15,639 nucleotides of DNA, taken from assembly GCA_023135215.1 (NCBI GenBank), contig JAGLTP010000692.1, forward strand, positions 1 to 15,639, read 5' to 3'. This DNA is from Candidatus Heimdallarchaeota archaeon. Its GTDB lineage: Archaea; Asgardarchaeota; Heimdallarchaeia; Heimdallarchaeales; Heimdallarchaeaceae. Each line of letters starts with the position of its first letter. Positions within the stretch are counted from its first letter, which is position 1. Shown here piece by piece: positions 14,621 through 15,639 of the stretch. The notes beneath the pieces were generated by a model that was not told where the DNA came from, made no database searches, and was given only the letters and a program-made list of their open reading frames with translations. A program made the translations under genes and the position numbers.

Positions 14621-14648
14621 AAGTGATCTCAATCACTTCTCTTTTTTT
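14621..14648 (+). terminator. Hairpin plus T-run terminator
   Basis: AAGTGAT (14621-14627), CTCA loop, ATCACTT (14632-14638), then a run of T at 14642-14648. This has the form of an intrinsic terminator, 8 nt after the membrane protein stop codon. Confidence 0.65.
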
Positions 14649-14704
14649 CACCAAAATTACAATGAATTATTCCTAATTGAAAAGATTCGAGATTAATAAA
14701 ACTG

Positions 14705-14726
14705 CAATAAAAAAAGAAGGAGAAAT
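14705..14726 (-). terminator. U-rich terminator of the threonine dehydrogenase gene
   Basis: Immediately after the stop codon the minus strand reads CTCCTTCTTTTTTTATT, a pyrimidine-rich T tract without a hairpin, as in typical archaeal termination. Confidence 0.4.
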
Positions 14727-15639
14727 TTAGTAAGTTACACCTAATCTTTTACTTATACCCTCTAGCATTACTTTTACCATATCCTCAAACTCGTATTCAG
14801 GTTGCCATCCCCATTCGTCTCGTGCGACAGAATCATCTAAAGATTGTGGCCAAGTTCGAGCGATTGCATCTCTAAAATCAGGTTCATAAGTTATCTCAAA
14901 ATCAGAAATATATTTCTTGATTTCGACTGCTAACTCAGCTGGTGTAAAACTCATCGCTGTAACATTGAATGCACGATGTTTGAGTTTCTCATTAGGAGCT
15001 TCAATCAAATCAAATGTAGATTTGAGACAATCACTCATAAGCATCATTGGCAAACGAACATCAGATCCAAGGAAACATGTATATTTCTTGTTTTTTAGTG
15101 CTTCGTAGAAGATCCAGATTGCATAGTCTGTAGTACCGCCTCCGGGTTCCTCAGGGCTTAAAACACCAGGATAGCGTAAACTTCTGAAATCTAATCCATA
15201 TTTTTTGTTATAGTAATTTCCCATAAGCTCAGTATAAACTTTAGAAATCCCGTAGATAGAAGTAGGTTCCATAACAGTTGTATTTGGTGTGTTAACCAAT
15301 GGTGTTGTTGGACCAAAAGCAGCTATCGAAGAAGGTGCAAATAATTGTTCCAGATTTAACTCTCTTGAAGCTTCCAATGCGTTGTAAAATCCTTCAAAAT
15401 TAATTGAATGTGCAAGTTGCGGATTTTTTTCTCCTGTTGCTGAAAGCACTGAAGCATTATGAATGAGAATATCTATATCATATTCGACAAGCAATGATCT
15501 TAATCCATACTGGTCTCTAATATCCAATCTATGATAAATAACATCCAGCTCTTTGAATAGAGGTATTCTTTTTTTTCTACCTGTTGCTATAACATTTTCT
15601 TTACCATATTTTTTCAGCATTGCAGGTACTAATGCTTGG
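14727..15639 (-). CDS. tdh: L-threonine 3-dehydrogenase, SDR (extended short-chain) type, 5' truncated
   Basis: Oxidises L-threonine with NAD to 2-amino-3-oxobutyrate, which KBL ligase or spontaneous decarboxylation then consumes. The frame stays open to the right edge (QALVPA precedes the internal ATG at 15620), so the N-terminus with the GxxGxxG NAD motif is cut off, probably about a dozen residues. Counting from that internal Met: DIRDQYGL (33-40), HNASVLSA (54-61), APSSIAAFGPTTP (95-107), the catalytic YGISK with Y123 and K127, then LRYPGV, GGGTTDYA, RLPMM, FNVTAMSFTPAE, TYEPDFRDAIA and WPQSLDDS. These match the animal/bacterial SDR-type threonine dehydrogenases closely and separate it from UDP-sugar epimerases and from the zinc MDR-type Tdh found in Pyrococcus. 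It converges with the small membrane protein gene. Confidence 0.9.
   Translation of the reverse strand, partial: QALVPAMLKKYGKENVIATGRKKRIPLFKELDVIYHRLDIRDQYGLRSLLVEYDIDILIHNASVLSATGEKNPQLAHSINFEGFYNALEASRELNLEQLFAPSSIAAFGPTTPLVNTPNTTVMEPTSIYGISKVYTELMGNYYNKKYGLDFRSLRYPGVLSPEEPGGGTTDYAIWIFYEALKNKKYTCFLGSDVRLPMMLMSDCLKSTFDLIEAPNEKLKHRAFNVTAMSFTPAELAVEIKKYISDFEITYEPDFRDAIARTWPQSLDDSVARDEWGWQPEYEFEDMVKVMLEGISKRLGVTY

Overview
The window looks archaeal. It is AT-rich, and A/T-rich TATA-like boxes lie about 25-40 nt upstream of most start codons, several of which would give leaderless or nearly leaderless transcripts. Genes end in T-rich tracts. The gene content (NosD-like beta-helix surface protein, DUF72 protein with a C-terminal PIP box, RdhA-like iron-sulfur reductase with an ABCE1-type ferredoxin, acyl-CoA dehydratase/activase module, and a tandem-GNAT protein resembling eukaryotic N-myristoyltransferase) points to an anaerobic archaeon. 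An Asgard lineage is my inference, not something the sequence proves. There are no rRNA, tRNA, CRISPR or insertion elements that I can see.

Layout. 1-992: the 3' end of a serine hydrolase gene, a small three-helix membrane protein on the minus strand, and a 364-nt gap holding a probable frameshifted small-gene remnant. 993-3258: a secreted or membrane-anchored parallel beta-helix protein, then the DUF72 protein. 3263-7822: three minus-strand genes in the order IMP dehydrogenase, Nudix-MBL-like fusion and ferredoxin-RdhA-like reductase. Each has its own TATA-like box, so they are neighbours more than a proven operon. 7959-8861: a DegV family protein, divergent from IMP dehydrogenase. 8969-12097: a three-gene operon with short gaps and clear Shine-Dalgarno sites, encoding two three-cysteine dehydratase-like proteins and their ATP-dependent activator. 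12158-14613: a four-helix membrane protein and the N-myristoyltransferase-like protein on the minus strand, divergent from another small four-helix membrane protein across a palindrome-bearing intergenic region. 14727-15639: an SDR-type L-threonine 3-dehydrogenase on the minus strand, cut by the right edge.

How the genes work together. Only the 8969-12097 cluster reads as one machine: the activator uses ATP to drive a low-potential electron into an iron-sulfur dehydratase or reductase partner. IMP dehydrogenase (guanine nucleotide synthesis) and threonine dehydrogenase (amino acid breakdown) are housekeeping metabolism. The strongest leads are the N-myristoyltransferase-like protein (12974-14068), the PIP box on the DUF72 protein, the ABCE1-type ferredoxin fused to an RdhA-like domain, and the Nudix-MBL protein that has lost most catalytic residues in both domains.
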